From positions 1-64,000 of the forward strand of contig JACCIX010000778.1 in assembly GCA_025506515.1 (NCBI GenBank): a DNA stretch of 64,000 nt. Reading direction: 5' to 3'. A program made the position numbers and the translations under genes. Positions 48,370 to 61,789 of the stretch are shown in pieces. Below the pieces are notes generated by a model, which saw only the letters and a program-made list of their open reading frames with translations, made no database searches and had not been told where the DNA came from. The stretch's first letter is position 1, and every line of letters starts with the position of its first letter. Source of the DNA: Flaveria trinervia (taxonomy: Eukaryota > Streptophyta > Magnoliopsida > Asterales > Asteraceae).

Positions 48370-50343
48370 GTAATTGTGCTTGTGCTTGTGCTTGTAAAAA
48401 TGTTTTGGAGGTTGTTGCTGCTACATTTACAAACCAAGAAGCAGTTTTTACAAAAGTTGTAAGTATGTCGCTGCTAGATGCTTACAAACCAAAAGGCACG
48501 AATGCTTGCAAAAGAACTTCCTAACCTAGCCTTAGTAGCATGTTGCCGCTGGTTTATGCATTAGAGCTGGCCACAAAGCAAAAGATTAGAGCTTGCAAAG
48601 CGTAGGCTATAGTTGTCAGTCTCAGTACCTTGCATTCTTGGTCTCACTTACCCCTGCAATTGCTTTTGTTAGTGCATCTGTTGAAACAATGATACTGCCT
48701 TAAATGTTGGTAGTTTGTGTTTTTTTTTGGTTTAGTTACCTGTTTTTTGAACAGCGGTCATTTTGCTCCTGTGATGCAAGAATCTGCATCTAGCGATTGC
48801 TTTGGTTTGTGTCAGTTAGTGCTAGAGGTGATGGTGTGTTGGTTGGTTCATAAACTAAACTGACTCATTCAAGTAAATGGGTCAAAACTATCACTTCTAT
48901 TATTTATAATAGACCTGCCAGAAAAAAAGGGATATGCACTATCACCAGTTACCAACAACCCACTTCCAACAATTATATCTATTTATATGATGCTTTCCAA
49001 AAAAATGCTTACTAATAACATATGATTCATATCAACTATATATTTCTATTTCATTCCAGCTATTATAATTAAGATAAAAAACATAACTAAGTAAATATCA
49101 TCAGAACTTATGAAAAATATATGGATAAAGTTGACAGGACTAAAAGTTTAATTCGTTTTAGTCATAGATAAAGATAAGCTTAGCTCTTCAATAGGCACTG
49201 ATCCGTGACAAAAATATCCTATAACAGTAGCACTTAGCAACCCATTTTTGTGATGTGCAAGACTTACAAAAACAAGAGAATTATGTAAGTTAAAATTTTA
49301 AATAAACTACTTATCCCCAGCGACAATTATCAGTCCAGTATTGGTCTAATTTGTAGACCAAAAACCTCAACTAATATAGAGCAAAACAAATCAGAATTTG
49401 CAGCTCTTTTGCAGCCCTAATCTGGACCCGTATGCATCCAATAAGCGACTAATATTGGGACAAAACAGATCAGTTCCCAGCCCCTTTGGCATTCCAATTC
49501 AGAACCTGAAATTACACAAATCGGATGCTACTGTAGGGGTAAAACAGTTCAGTTTTACACCCCTTTTTGTAATGAACATTTAGACCTGAAAACAAATAAG
49601 ACCTGTCTCTAGTTTGCAAACCAACAGATCGATCTAGCATCCATTTGGCAGTCCAATAGTGGACCTGAACCGATTAGTATTCTTCTCTTATTAAAGAAAC
49701 TAAGTTTGCATTTTCAGCTCATTTTCTAGTCTAAACAAATCCCCAGCTGATGCTACTAACTTTAACACAACTCACTGGTTTTTTACTGATTACAATCTGA
49801 TAGCAAGTATTAAAACCAGCTAGTTAAACTACGAAATGCAACAAAGATTTATCTAATTTGTAGAACAGTTAGTATGCAGCTTTAATTCATCAAGGGAGAT
49901 ATGTTTATGGCAATAAATTAGTGACTTAACATAGCATCAGGAGCAAAACAAATCACACACTACAAATCCAACATCAATTCGAATACAAAGTCAAAGATAT
50001 TGCAATTATCAACTACTAAAGACAATTAAATCAACCAAAACACATTCCTACAATAACTTAATTAAGTTATAACACTTGCATCCACGTAAAAATATTAGAA
50101 CAGGTCTTAAACTAGGGCTGAAACAAAACAACTATAATCAGACAATCAGCTTAATTTACGCCATTAATTTATTGCCCTAATAATCATATGAATGTTCAAA
50201 TTTCTATCTGCATTTTCATGATCAACTACCCCATAAAAGACTTGTAAATGAATCCAAAAGAATGGGTTGTTTATCGCATTTATTTTGTAGAATAACATAC
50301 ATATAAACAGAATTACACCTGTTTGTGATAATAATAACAATAC
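48370..50343. other. Intergenic region downstream of the MCTP gene
   Basis: A short (tgtgct)n-like run at 48375-48397 is followed by unique AT-rich sequence. Three diverged copies of a phrase like 'caaaacagatcag...cagcccctttgg' occur at about 49380-49560. The 3' UTR of the MCTP gene lies just below 50344. No gene is seen. Confidence 0.55.
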
Positions 50344-53300
50344 TCAGAGAAGCATATCAGACTTTGCAGGCAGCCTCTTGAAAAAATTAACCGGCACCGA
50401 AGGCATCTTGTTCCTAAATCTCGGGTGCCGTAGCCAGTAAAGCCCGAACAACACCGCCACCACTTGAAACGGAGTCACGTACAAAAACACTGCCCACACC
50501 AAAGCAATTATTATAAAAATGGATGTCGCTCTCGAGTCTCTCCAGCTGAGCAGTGCCATTGCTCGTTCTCCTTGAGTTGCTAGATCTCCGATCACCGTCT
50601 GCACTCTCCCCGCGATGCTCCTCATTCTGTCATACCTTATTCGCACGATATCTGGTGGTCGTGAGGTCGGGAACGTGTCGAATTCCTCATCTAACTCATC
50701 AGGATGTACCATTTCCGCCTGTGATATTCTAGCATCCATATGCGATGGTTTTCGTGGTCTATACCTGTAGTTCCATAGGCCGATTACAAATAGGTAGAGG
50801 AAGATTGTTGGTAGGATCAGCTCCGGGTAGCACACGAGTATCAAGAACAAGACGTGGACGAGGATCGTGGTTAACGGGTTCCGCCATTTGCGGATCCGTC
50901 TAGCCACCGGAAAACAGCTGTGATTCCCGACATGAGGGACATTATGCGGTAGAAGTTTGCTTTGCTCTTCCGCAAGCTCCACATATGGTAGTCAACGTCG
51001 AGCATGTACTCGACGTTTTCAGGTTTGAGTGGTGGCTCGGCTCTCGACAGCCGAGTTGCCACTATCAGCAACGCCTGGTGACGCAGCCAGTCGATGTGTC
51101 TGACTGGTATGGGTTGGACATAGTGCATTTTGGGGAGTAGTGGGCGGCCGTACTGAGCCACCATGTTGACCCACGCGGTGCATGTGAACCGTATAGCCAA
51201 ATGGAGCTCACCGTTTTTCCTTAAACCGGACGGTGTTAGAACCAACAACGGGTAGTAATGAGTGTAAATCCGATCGGTTTCTAACGTCGATAGACGGATC
51301 CTAACTTTCCCGATCCTCTGGTCTTTCGACTCTTCCTTTCCGCTTATATGGCAATTGTCGAAGACCCCAATAGTGACGACTGTACACGGGTCATACACTT
51401 CCCAAGTGTACTGTTCATTCCAGCGAGGCGTTAGCGTGTTCAAAAGGGTCCTCGTTCGAACCCATTTGTTCCCATACTTGGCGACACAATAAGCATCGGT
51501 CAATCTACCTTCGCGCGCCTTCATTGGAAGCAAATTCTGGGCGCTTATGATCCCGAGCTCAAGAATCCCAATACTCGGTTTCCTCAAATGCTTGGACGAC
51601 GGCTGCAAATCGCTACTAAAATGTGTGGCCTCATCAAGCACATGATAACCCGCATCTAAACATAACCTAAGATGAATCTTGCTCGAAAACTTCACGTCCT
51701 TCTTCTTTTCCCCTTCCTCCTCCCACTCGGACGGTCTCCCGAGATCGAACCACACCGCTTCTACAGGCTTCGTCGAGTCAACTCTCTGCGGGATCCGTCT
51801 CACCGGCACACTGGTCCGTCCTACACAAACATCCTTCCCGGGTCCCAACCTGTCTTCAACACTGATTACAACAAACTCGTCAAACGGCTCAGACGCCACC
51901 AGCATCAACTCGTCATGCCAAGCCGGGTTCAAGCCGCGCCCCTGCGAGATCTTCGTGGACCGCGTCTGGTTCCGCAGGCTTACTTTAACGTAAAACTCCG
52001 GCTGCCGAGTGCGATCCACCGGGAGAAGATCTTGAGCTTCTATCACATGAATCCTCAAGTAATACAACTTAGGCGAGAAATACACATTCGATCGCGTGTT
52101 GGCAAGATTATACGGGCTAACACCATGGGCGTCAGAATGCCAGGCTCCCGGAAAAGCTTCATCCGCCTGAGTCCCCATCCAAACAGCCAGCATGATTTCA
52201 CCTCTAACCTTAACACCACTTTTGTTCTCCAGTCGGTACCACTGTGGGGCCAACGGGCTGTCCGGTGGGACTCTCGTCGGAACCTCCGCGATGTCAAATC
52301 TGATTTTCCCCACGAAGTCGTCTTTCGAGACCAAATCTTTATCTTTAACGACCAATTCAAGCATGGTGGATTGCAATCGCTCTTTAGAAAACGCAAATAC
52401 TTGATTCCAAACAGGGCTCTGATTCTTCTCATGGTGCTTTGTGACCCCTTTGTAGTTCCCCAGCTTCACTTCCACGTACGGATCCAGGCTTCCGGTGAGG
52501 TCCATCGGCGGCAAGTCTCTGGCTTTCACCACGTTCACGTACAGGAAATGCATCCGCTCAACTAGATCGTATGTCGTCGCTGTTTTGTCCGCCCCGCGGT
52601 AGCCCATACGCGCCGCCACCGGCGGCCGTGTCTCCACCAGCCCGAACTCCGGCGGCGGTTTTTGGCCTGGGTGATGCATATGCATCATGGTGGTTGGCCC
52701 CGCTCTCATGAAACTCGCTTTCGTTTCCACGCTGGCCGGTGCTGGAGCCGCCGGAGACGGCGATGGACCGCCGCCGCCGCCTGTGCCCACAGAGTAAAAA
52801 GTTCTGACCTCCTTCTGTTTCTCTTTATTCTTCTTCTTCTTAACGTCTTCGTACTCCTTGTACTCGTTGGTAAAACCAAAATGACGGTTACTATTATTAA
52901 TATTATTATTGATTTCATCGACAATTGGCGCCTGTTTGGCGGTTTCGTGACGGTGTTCCTGGTGGTGCTGCGACGGCCGTTCGTGCTCCGGCGGCGGCGG
53001 CGATTGTCGTGTTCCGTTCCGACCATGAGCCACATAGATTTTAAGCGCGATATCACCTCGAATATGCGAAAACATCCCACGTTTATCCAAAGGGTACCTC
53101 TGAACAGCAGCTTCACTCTCCGACGAGGGGACCATGGCACCAGAAATCCTCACACGACCCAGAAAGTTCTTATGCTGATCAGGCTTCCGATCATTGTAAA
53201 CGGAGACTTCGATGGTGGAAAACTGCAGCCTCCTGGGGTCATCAACGTCAAAGACGAGGGTCTCGTTCCAGACGGGGTAACGATCTCTGGTTTTGGTGTG

Positions 53301-53414
53301 GGTGTGTAGTCGGTGGCCGTCGAAGTCGACTTCAACAAAGGGGTTGGCGGAGCCTTGGCCGTCTTTGGGCATGAGGTCGGCGGCGTCTTTGACTTCGACT
53401 ATGAGGTTCGACAT
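50344..53414 (-). CDS. Multiple C2 domain and transmembrane region protein (MCTP), single exon
   Basis: Plant MCTPs tether ER to plasma membrane, often at plasmodesmata, and traffic developmental regulators (family knowledge). From ATG 53414 the product is about 1023 aa. C2A spans residues 1-130 (LIVEVKDAADLMPKDGQGS). A disordered linker rich in His, Pro and Gly covers about 131-280. C2B starts at about 289 (NVVKARDLPPMDLTGSLDPYVEV), C2C at about 450 (VIEAQDLLPVDRTRQPEFYV) and C2D at about 620 (ISAQNLLPMKAREGRLTDAY). The C-terminal PRT_C region from about 850 has two hydrophobic hairpins (LVHVLFLILVCYPELILPTI and FIIIALVWAVFLYVTPF). I chose this start because the 68 residues upstream are not family-like and C2A begins at once. 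One base is lost at about 50897, between the last C2 region and the membrane region. The N-terminus resembles Arabidopsis MCTP10-type proteins more than QUIRKY. Confidence 0.9.
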
Positions 53415-56400
53415 GTTTTCCGGTGGCCGGAGATGTGGGGAAGAAGACGGAGGGGGGAAAGGGTAATTACGTACAAGTGAAGGGATGATGGAAGTTGGGT
53501 ATATGCGGTGCGATTGGGGGTGAAAGTGATGTGGTGGGGCCGGTGATTGGATGTGGGTCCCGATTTCTGGTTTATTGCTATGTGTCTCTGTTTTAGTGTT
53601 TTTGGTGTGGGGTATCAAAATTCAAAGGAAGTGAAGTGAAAGGAAGTGGGTTCTTTAGTAAATGAAAGGGTAAGATTGTTTAAATTGAATGATTAAACAT
53701 GAATTAAATAAATTTAATGGTCTAATCTGTTTCTTTGTTTAATAATGTAACATACATGTCACACTAGACCTTCCTGTTCCTCTCCATTGTGAGGATTGTT
53801 AATTTGTTATATCCCTTTCTTTGTTAATTTGTTAATCTGTTTCTTTAGTATGTTTAACCCAATCACTAAAACGTTTATACAATTATAAAATTAATATTTG
53901 GTGACTATGTAATGTGTCACTTGAAATAGATTAATTATTTTGATTTATATAATTTATTTGTTTGTCAATGGAGACGGCGAGTAGCTTGGTGAATGTAGGA
54001 TGCTCGGAAATGGAATTTTGATATGTTGTTGGTTGTTTGTCAATGGATTTTAATAGAGATTTCGTGTATTTGAGTTCGTTTTGTTGTTGCAGTTTTAGTT
54101 GTCATCAAATTAGAATTTTTTGCAACTCATACCTTTGGATTTTGTCGAAGTTGCAACCAAAATTTGTGTGATTGTGATTAGGGGTGATTAAGGGTTTTTT
54201 GTACGGTCAAGTGGCCTCCTATGATATTTTCTTTTTATATGGCATATTTACAACCATCACTAAGTGACCCCATAGTGATTTTGATGCCTATAAAAAAATT
54301 TACATGAAAGGACTAATAATGAAGTATTATTCAAGTAGTCTACGTGTGGTATCACGTCCCTGCACATGCAAACGTTACGGGTTTGAAACAATGACAAAAC
54401 ATTTTTTACTTAGTTTTTAATTTTAAGTATGAGGCCAAAAGCCTTTCTAACTCCCCCACAAGCCTTTTCTTCTTGTTTTTTTAACTACCGGTATTAATAT
54501 AACACGTTTTTCCATCATGCACCATTCACTCTTTTCAAAACTCTAATACGCCTTTATCTTTTCTCTTGACCAACTCCATCTCTCCCATTTTCAAATGATG
54601 TTAACCACCCTTGTAAAAGGGATGTCGGGAAAGGTTTATTACAACTTAGTTGATTAGTTAGAAGATTGAACCAAATGTTTTGATTAGAACTTTGTTTAAA
54701 GGTTTGGAATCGGTGGGTGCCATTGAACTTATGAATTCTGTTTGAAGATTAGAATTGTTTTTTGATTTTTGAATTCTGTTGGGCTTTATTTTTTTTGTTA
54801 GATTGTTTCACTTTGATTTTGATTCTCCATTCGACTTGAATTGGAAAGAAATAGAGCTCAATTGCGCTAAAATTATAATTAATTTGTTAAGAATATGTTA
54901 AAAATGAAAATAATTCACGGGATTCATGACTTTGTAGTGATACGATACTTGGAGGACAATTGCTCAATGTGATCTGTTAGGATATGACATGTTACCTAAT
55001 AGGCTTTGATTTTGAGTGGTGGTCCTAGATGAGGGCCTCTCGTCTATTGCGTAAAGGTGTGTCACCTACTTTCGATTTATGAATAATGTTATCAATTGAA
55101 TCCATCTTCTATTTAATCATTAACAATGTCGCTATATTTGAAAATTTATATATGAATCTTGATTTTTGTTAATTTTACCCGTTTGTGCACATACACACAT
55201 GTTCGTTACAACCCTTGTAATCAACATTCGAATCTAATGTCTGGTCTTAAATTTTATTTTTGACGGAAGTATAATGAAATGAAGATTAAGAATTACTAAT
55301 ACAATATAATTGTCGTAAAAATCCTTCACATACCAATTCTCAACAATCTGCAAAAACTAAAATTACCTTTAAAATCCTAGGAAAAGGAACAAAACGAAAC
55401 TAAAATACTCTATAAATTCACCCGCAAAACGCTACATTTTAGTGTAAAATTACCTTGAAGATCCTTCCAATAAAACAAAAAATATTTTAAAAGCCTAATA
55501 TTCTTTTGTGACCAGACCGGAAAAAAAATCCTGTAATAAACATTAAAATACCAAAGAATTATGACCTTGTTAAAAAGTTCTTAAGTTATTCATTATGATT
55601 ATGTCTTACGTAAGTTTGATAAATGAGAGACATGGGATGAAACTTTAAAAGTTCTTGATGTAAATTAAGTTTGTGTAATATTTCGTGTAACCACAAACAC
55701 TCGGAAGAAACTTTCATACAACACACATTGAAAGTTTTTCTATAGTGATTTACAACTTTTTCCGCCTGTTGTATATTTAAAACATATGAAAATTCCATGT
55801 ATCTCAGTATTAGTGGATTTCTTATGGAGAACAAATCGAAAAAAATAATAAAGAAATGGTATAATAGTATGCATTCTATGGTCTATACTTACATTTTCGA
55901 AAAGAACTAGATTTTCCTAGTTTGGATAGTTTCACAAAAACATCAAAAACGTGAGAGAGTAGGCCGATGGAAGGAAAAAATTGTCCCGGTGATAATAGAG
56001 AGGTTTTGAGTTTGAGATCACACACTCTCTTGTGCTAACATGTCGCAGGAACTCCATACGTAATTAAGTTGTCCTTTACAATACGATGATATTATGTATG
56101 ATGAAAGCTCTAATGCACAAATGAAATTATAATTGTGCCTTGGATTTTTAGTTTATTATTAAGAAGAATAAAAGAGAACAGTAGATAAATTAATATCTTT
56201 TAATAAAAAGTACTTAATTTTAAAGTGTGTTATAAACTTCACATAATTATATCATATTTAACTACAAACGGGTTGTTTCAGCTATATATTATGTAGATTG
56301 ACTTGGTGATAAAAAAAATAACTAGTAAAATAAATAGTACAAAGCAAAGAACTACACATTTGAGTACTCTTTCTAAGCAACTTTTAAAACTATTTATTAA

Positions 56401-58368
56401 AAATCATATTATAATTTTATCATACATTTTTTATAATCATATTAATAATTCTATTATTTGTTACCTTCAAATGAGGTCAAATAAGTCCAGCCTAATCCAT
56501 TCTAATCAATAATATCTAATTGTGTGTTTAATTGATTTTACCATTGTTAAATATATCTAGAGATGGGCCATTAAAAAGTTGTGATTTAATATAAGAAATA
56601 TTAAAGGACTTGGTATAACAAGTCAAAAAAAGACAGTTGCAATGCAACATATTGCATACCATGTGCTTCAAAATTAAGTGCACTTTGAAAGATTATTTCA
56701 TCATGTCCCCTTGTGGACAAATTATTGTTGCCTATCTGTCTTTTATTCCTTTATACAAATTATAAATCATATAATACAATAAACATTTTATTTATTATAA
56801 AAATTGAAATCCCATGTACACAAATTAAATACTGGAAAAGCATTAGTGTGGGCCATATGCTCGTTATGGAAAAAACATTACTCAAATATTCACATCAGGT
56901 TACGGAAATTTTGAATTATAATGATAGAAAATAAAATCCATGTGTCTGTTTGTGTGGGAATATACAGGACATAATCAAAGGAAAGTATATTCTAGAAGAA
57001 AAACAGTATCTTATAATAGACTTTTGAAAATGTATTTAGTTTCTATAGCATGAGTTGACTAAGTTGTCAAATACGATAACCTTTAATTTTATATATATCA
57101 ACGTTACGTATAAATGCTTATCATTTTCATGATTATATAATATTCTGTCTTTTTATAAATGAAAATTGATGTTCATATTCACAAGATACTCAAAAGGATA
57201 AATTCCAGTTATGCCAATGAGCCCATGTATTGGCCCACTGGGTGACAATATCTTAATTTGCAAGCCTGTATTTCATAGACTACATATGACTATGTAAGGG
57301 TTTTGAATCTCATCAAGCCATCGGCCCAATTTTTATATTCTACCAACAAACAAGCCAGACTCAAGCACCAGTTACAACTCAACCCAATTTTGAATTATGG
57401 GTATAGAAATGATTATATGTTTGTTTTAAGGTGGAGGTGAAAAAAAACACCGGGTTGGGAAACGAACCCGATGAAATCAGGTTGAACCCGAACCGAGCCA
57501 CAGGTTAGACCACTTTGTACCCATACTTTAAAACGGTTAAAGCTGAAATGAAAATTTGGTGAGTAATATGTTCAACAAGAGTTTCTCTGAACCCTTTTAG
57601 TAAACTATATTTAACCTATGTCTTTACATGGTAAATTCAATGTTAGCATCCAAGACTATTTATAGTGATTGTTTAGTTAAAATATCACTTAAATATCAGA
57701 TAGATAAAAATTGTTTCAATAAAACCCATTTTAAATTAAATGTAATGGTTAACTAATGTTTGAAACTCCTATTGATCCTATAATTTAGGAAAAAATTGTG
57801 GTTAGTGCCCGTCAAGGGCTTGCAGACCTATGAATTTGGAGCTCTTTTTAACTAGTTTGTAATAATGTTTGGAGGCCTACTTGTGTTCATGTAATCTTTG
57901 GAGCCCTTAAAATTCCACTATGTATAGTCTAAACTCTAAAGTATTTACATAAGTTCTATTTTGTTAGTATCTTAAAGTCGTAGTTCGATACACATCGTAC
58001 GGGACGTTCTAAAGCAATGAATCCAAATTAAGGTCAACAATTAAGGGCACCACCTAAGTTGTCCAAACTCATGTTATAAGCATTATGACAACCCTGGAAA
58101 TTAAGCACCAAACACAATTCAAAGACCACAGTTGTTCTTTTTGATTAAGCTAAGCTTAACTCCCCCGAATATAATTTCATATCCTTCATAATAAAATATA
58201 ATAGAAAAAATTCAACAAAAACATGATTAGTTTTTGCATAATTAAGCAACACAAACTAAGTGGGATTGATTCATGGTGATGTGATCAAATGTTCCCGTCT
58301 CAAAAAACCAAGGGATTGGATAATGTTAGTTCTAGTGGTTGTAGTATTAACAATCGATTTATTGTTGG
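53415..58368. other. Intergenic region upstream of MCTP
   Basis: 53415-53640 is the likely 5' UTR and core promoter of MCTP, with purine-rich tracts near 53440-53660. The rest is AT-rich. I found no supported gene, RNA or complete transposon. Short open frames at 55586-56934 are AT-rich and featureless. Confidence 0.55.
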
Positions 58369-60054
58369 TGTCACACCCTGTTGACCGGGACTGGTTGTGA
58401 CTAACTGATATCAACACAATGCAACGGGAAATAATAAATCATACTTATATCAAGTCCAAAGGTCTGTAGCCTATGTGACATTCATTCAATTCAAATTATC
58501 TGAATAAACATCGTCTTAACCCAAATACATATTTTAAATAAATGTCTTCAACATTAATTAATAGATAGGGTGATGGCTAAATCTCCAAATGTCCAATTAG
58601 GTCGGCTCCTATCCATGATCACTTGTTAAGATTATTCTTCTTCTGAAATACACACCTTAAATACATCAACACAATGTTGGTGAGCTCAAAATTTGACACA
58701 ACAATAATATTGATGCACTAAAGAATGTACCACAATCAAATCTTAACCCGGGTGACTCTCCCAAGCGTTAAAATATCCCCTAACTCGTACCTTTTATTGT
58801 TATGGGCTTAAGCTTGTCTTGCTAAGCATGATTAATTTGCACTAATTTATGACATAACGATTATTGAATCTTAATTAGGGGGGGTGTTCTTTTCATTAGG
58901 GCCCATTATATGCGGGGAATTATTCAAATAGTACTATCCACAAATCACACAGCTATTAATAGAGTTTATGATTGTGCAAATTTATAGGCGCAAGAATAGT
59001 AACTATTGCATCATAAGATAAATTTTAAGAGTACGTATTTCACCTAAAAAAATAAATAAAAAAAGGGTTTATAAGACTCACCATAGCCTATTTTTGTGGT
59101 AAGTGTTCGGGATCTAGAGTGCTACCGAGTGATAAGGTTCCTAAGTTTATTTTATATGATTAGTTTCTCAATAATCAGGTATTTAAACCCAACCATGAGT
59201 TTTAGATTTGTCTTACATGAGTTGGTGATTTTTTATTACGTATGTATAATTTGGTTTAAGTATTTGAGTTTTTGAAGTCTTGACTTGAGTTTTGCTTAAG
59301 TATAGGTTAAGATGTTACCATTGCTGATTATTATAGTTGTTATAAGTTTATTTTCAATCCTAGACCAGTAAGGTTTCTCTTGTTGACTACTTTGGCCCCT
59401 AAACTTTGTTAAGTTGACATTTTTAATCCTAAAGTTTTCGAATTTTGTACTTTAATTAATTGGATGGTTTTATTGTTTGAGTAAGTCATGCTACCAGAAT
59501 ATATTAATATATATATTTTTATTTTTCCTCATTTGATTGTTTTAAGAATATATTTTTGAAGGTGGCATTTTTGTTTCAGGAAAATAGAAATTTCTTACTA
59601 AAAGTTTTTAAGTGGTTTATATTTTAATGATAAATTATTTTGAGTATTATTTTGTCTCTAACATTTTAATTTCAAATTGATTGATGGGACACAAATGTTT
59701 TATGCATAAATACACCTACTCTATATACATTGAATGATTATTTGAGTCATGTTGCGAACTTACTTTATAGCTAACATATGTTTGAGCATGTATTTCTAAA
59801 TGCTGAGCTAGGAGCTCGTTTGGGAGTTTAAAGCTAGACTATTAATAAATTAATACCTTTTAAGGTTAACTTGATGACTTGGTTGTAATAGTTAAACCCA
59901 TATGACAGTGGAAGTCTTTTGGACTTCTAGTATTGTATATTTTGAAGGTTGCAAACATGTTTAAGTTTTAGTTAAGTCTTATGTTTAAATTATGTTGCTT
60001 TAAATTTTGATATCAATGAGTCACACCAAGTCTTGAAAAAACCGAGGCGTGACA
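58369..60054. mobile_element. Probable solo LTR, 1.69 kb, Ty3/gypsy-type
   Basis: It starts TGTCACACC and ends GGCGTGACA, an inverted match at 8 of 9 bases, typical of long plant gypsy LTRs. It has no coding sequence. The flanking five bases (gttgg and catat) do not match, so the TSD is lost or the element arose by recombination between two copies. Orientation is uncertain. Confidence 0.65.
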
Positions 60055-60723
60055 CATATGCCATTACATGATTACATAGAAAACAAAGAACACTCAGCTC
60101 AAAGCCAAAGCATACTTTAGTCTTTTGTTTTCAAGAGAATCTTTTTGCAGATGCTTTATGCTTGTTTACCAATGTATGCAATTGAGTTATAATACCACTT
60201 GCTCTTTGACACATGATCGCACCTGTCTAGCAAACCCAACCTTAAAACACAACAATAAAAACTACGGCTTTGATTTGTAGTGGTCCATGATGTTCGAACA
60301 TGTTGTTGACCCGCAAAAGCAAATCACATTGGTGACATTCATCGATTACTTTGAACCTAAGAGTTTTCCCCCAATATTGTGATCACATTACCACCGCGAA
60401 TTAAGGTTATAAAGTGACGATGATGTGAGAAAGTACGATAATACCCCTTGTATGTAGGTCACATCAACGTGAGAAAATACAATATTACCTCTTGTATGCA
60501 AGTCACGTGAGGGATTTTAATGTTTAAAAAATGGCTTTACTCAAAAGGACATGAATGCCAATGGACTAACAAGTTAAAAAACTCAGATAACAAAAATTAA
60601 TACAGAAGGACTCAACATGCAAATGATACTAAAACAACGACGAAAAAAATACTTTATCCTTGAATTAAATGCTAAATATGTTGGACCCTGAAAGGATCAT
60701 ACATGCCAATTCAAGTGGTGGGT
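60055..60723. other. Spacer before the SIRE-like LTR
   Basis: AT-rich, with a short duplicated phrase ('gagaaagtacgataat' and 'gagaaaatacaatatt', about 60427-60490). No gene is seen. Confidence 0.5.
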
Positions 60724-60761
60724 TGATTGTTGTTATATTGGAAATCCCACAAGTCCAAGAA

Positions 60762-61090
60762 CAAATACGGATGAAGAATCTGCATCAACAACAGAAGACA
60801 AGTGTCGGCTAACCACATTTGTATATGCGGATGAACATAGAACAAATGCTGACAAGTGTTTGTTCTTCCGCATTAACAAATGCAGATAGCTGAAATGCCG
60901 ACAAGTATTTGTACATCCACATTTACTAATGCGGATGACTGGCAACAAATGCGCATAAGTGTTTGTTCATCTGCATTTGTCAATGCTGATGACCAAACAC
61001 TAATGTTGAAGACCAAAAGAAATGATGATCAAGATCAACACATCCGCATTAGTCAATGCGGATGAACAAAAGAAATGCTGATGAAGACTT
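60762..61090. repeat. Bidirectional aatgcggatgaac minisatellite in the LTR U3
   Basis: Copies of 'aatgcggatgaac' and of its complement 'gttcatccgcatt', with variants such as 'gttcttccgcatt', alternate with 'acaagtgtttg' spacers. The mixture of both orientations could form hairpins, for example around 60860-60990 and 61035-61065. Confidence 0.88.
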
Positions 61091-61164
61091 TTGTAGTTAG
61101 ACTAGTTCTCTGATGTATAGGTCAGGGGTAGTTTAGTCATTTTGTAAAAGGTATCTTGTCAGCC

Positions 61165-61172
61165 TATAAATA
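61165..61172 (+). promoter_or_regulatory. TATA box of the LTR
   Basis: TATAAATA lies directly downstream of the minisatellite and about 290 bases before the LTR end, a standard U3 end position. Confidence 0.6.
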
Positions 61173-61458
61173 GAATAGAAAACCTCGCATGTGAGATGAC
61201 TCTTGATACACATTCTAGACAATTAGAATCTTTTGTTTAGTCTTATGTTTACAAGATGTCTCGTTACTATTTAATGCAAAAACCCTAGCATTCATTGTAA
61301 CCGATTACCTTCATTAATACAAACAACATTTATAAGTATTTCTTGCATTCAATGTTCCTTGATTGTTTGATTCCGCCTTACAATCATTGACTCAATCAAC
61401 ATATTAGGTCCTTGTTGATTCACATCAACAGAAAATATCATTCTCAAACCCAGTCAAT

Positions 61459-61470
61459 TGGTATCAGAGC
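61459..61470 (+). other. Primer-binding site (initiator tRNA-Met)
   Basis: tggtatcagagc, the canonical plant copia/gypsy primer-binding site, two bases after the LTR. Confidence 0.92.
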
Positions 61471-61789
61471 TTTGGCTCTCAGTTCTTCTTCAGATCTGCC
61501 TAGATCTGAGCAAAACTCGATTTATTTGGTGATTGAGTTACTAATAGAATGTTTAACTACCACTACTTAGTAAACTGTAGAAAGCTGTTCAACAGTCACC
61601 GTTCATCTGTACTCATCTTCAAGAACAAACCTGTGAATAGTTACAACAGAAGCATATAAATTTTAGTAGATCTGATTATACATAAGCCTGTTTGGTCTAT
61701 TTGGACTAGTTGAACTTAACAATCAAAATAATCATTATTCAAAAAGGTTAAAACTCTGATGAAGATAGGAAGAGAGTAGAGATTGACCA

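Larger units (their letters stand above)
60724..61456 (+). repeat. 5' LTR of a SIRE/Maximus-like copia element (approximate start)
   Basis: The segment ends at 'cagtca', two bases before a perfect primer-binding site, and a matching inverted start 'tgattg' lies at 60724. An alternative end is 'catcaaca' at 61431 with a start 'tgttgg' near 60689. It carries the minisatellite at 60762-61090 and a TATAAATA box. The element's 3' LTR lies outside the window. Confidence 0.7.

Noticed and set aside
51672..53309. Long plus-strand frames opposite the MCTP gene (up to 297 codons)
   Set aside because: Shadow frames of a GC-rich single-exon gene. They show no domain, while the minus strand has four C2 domains.
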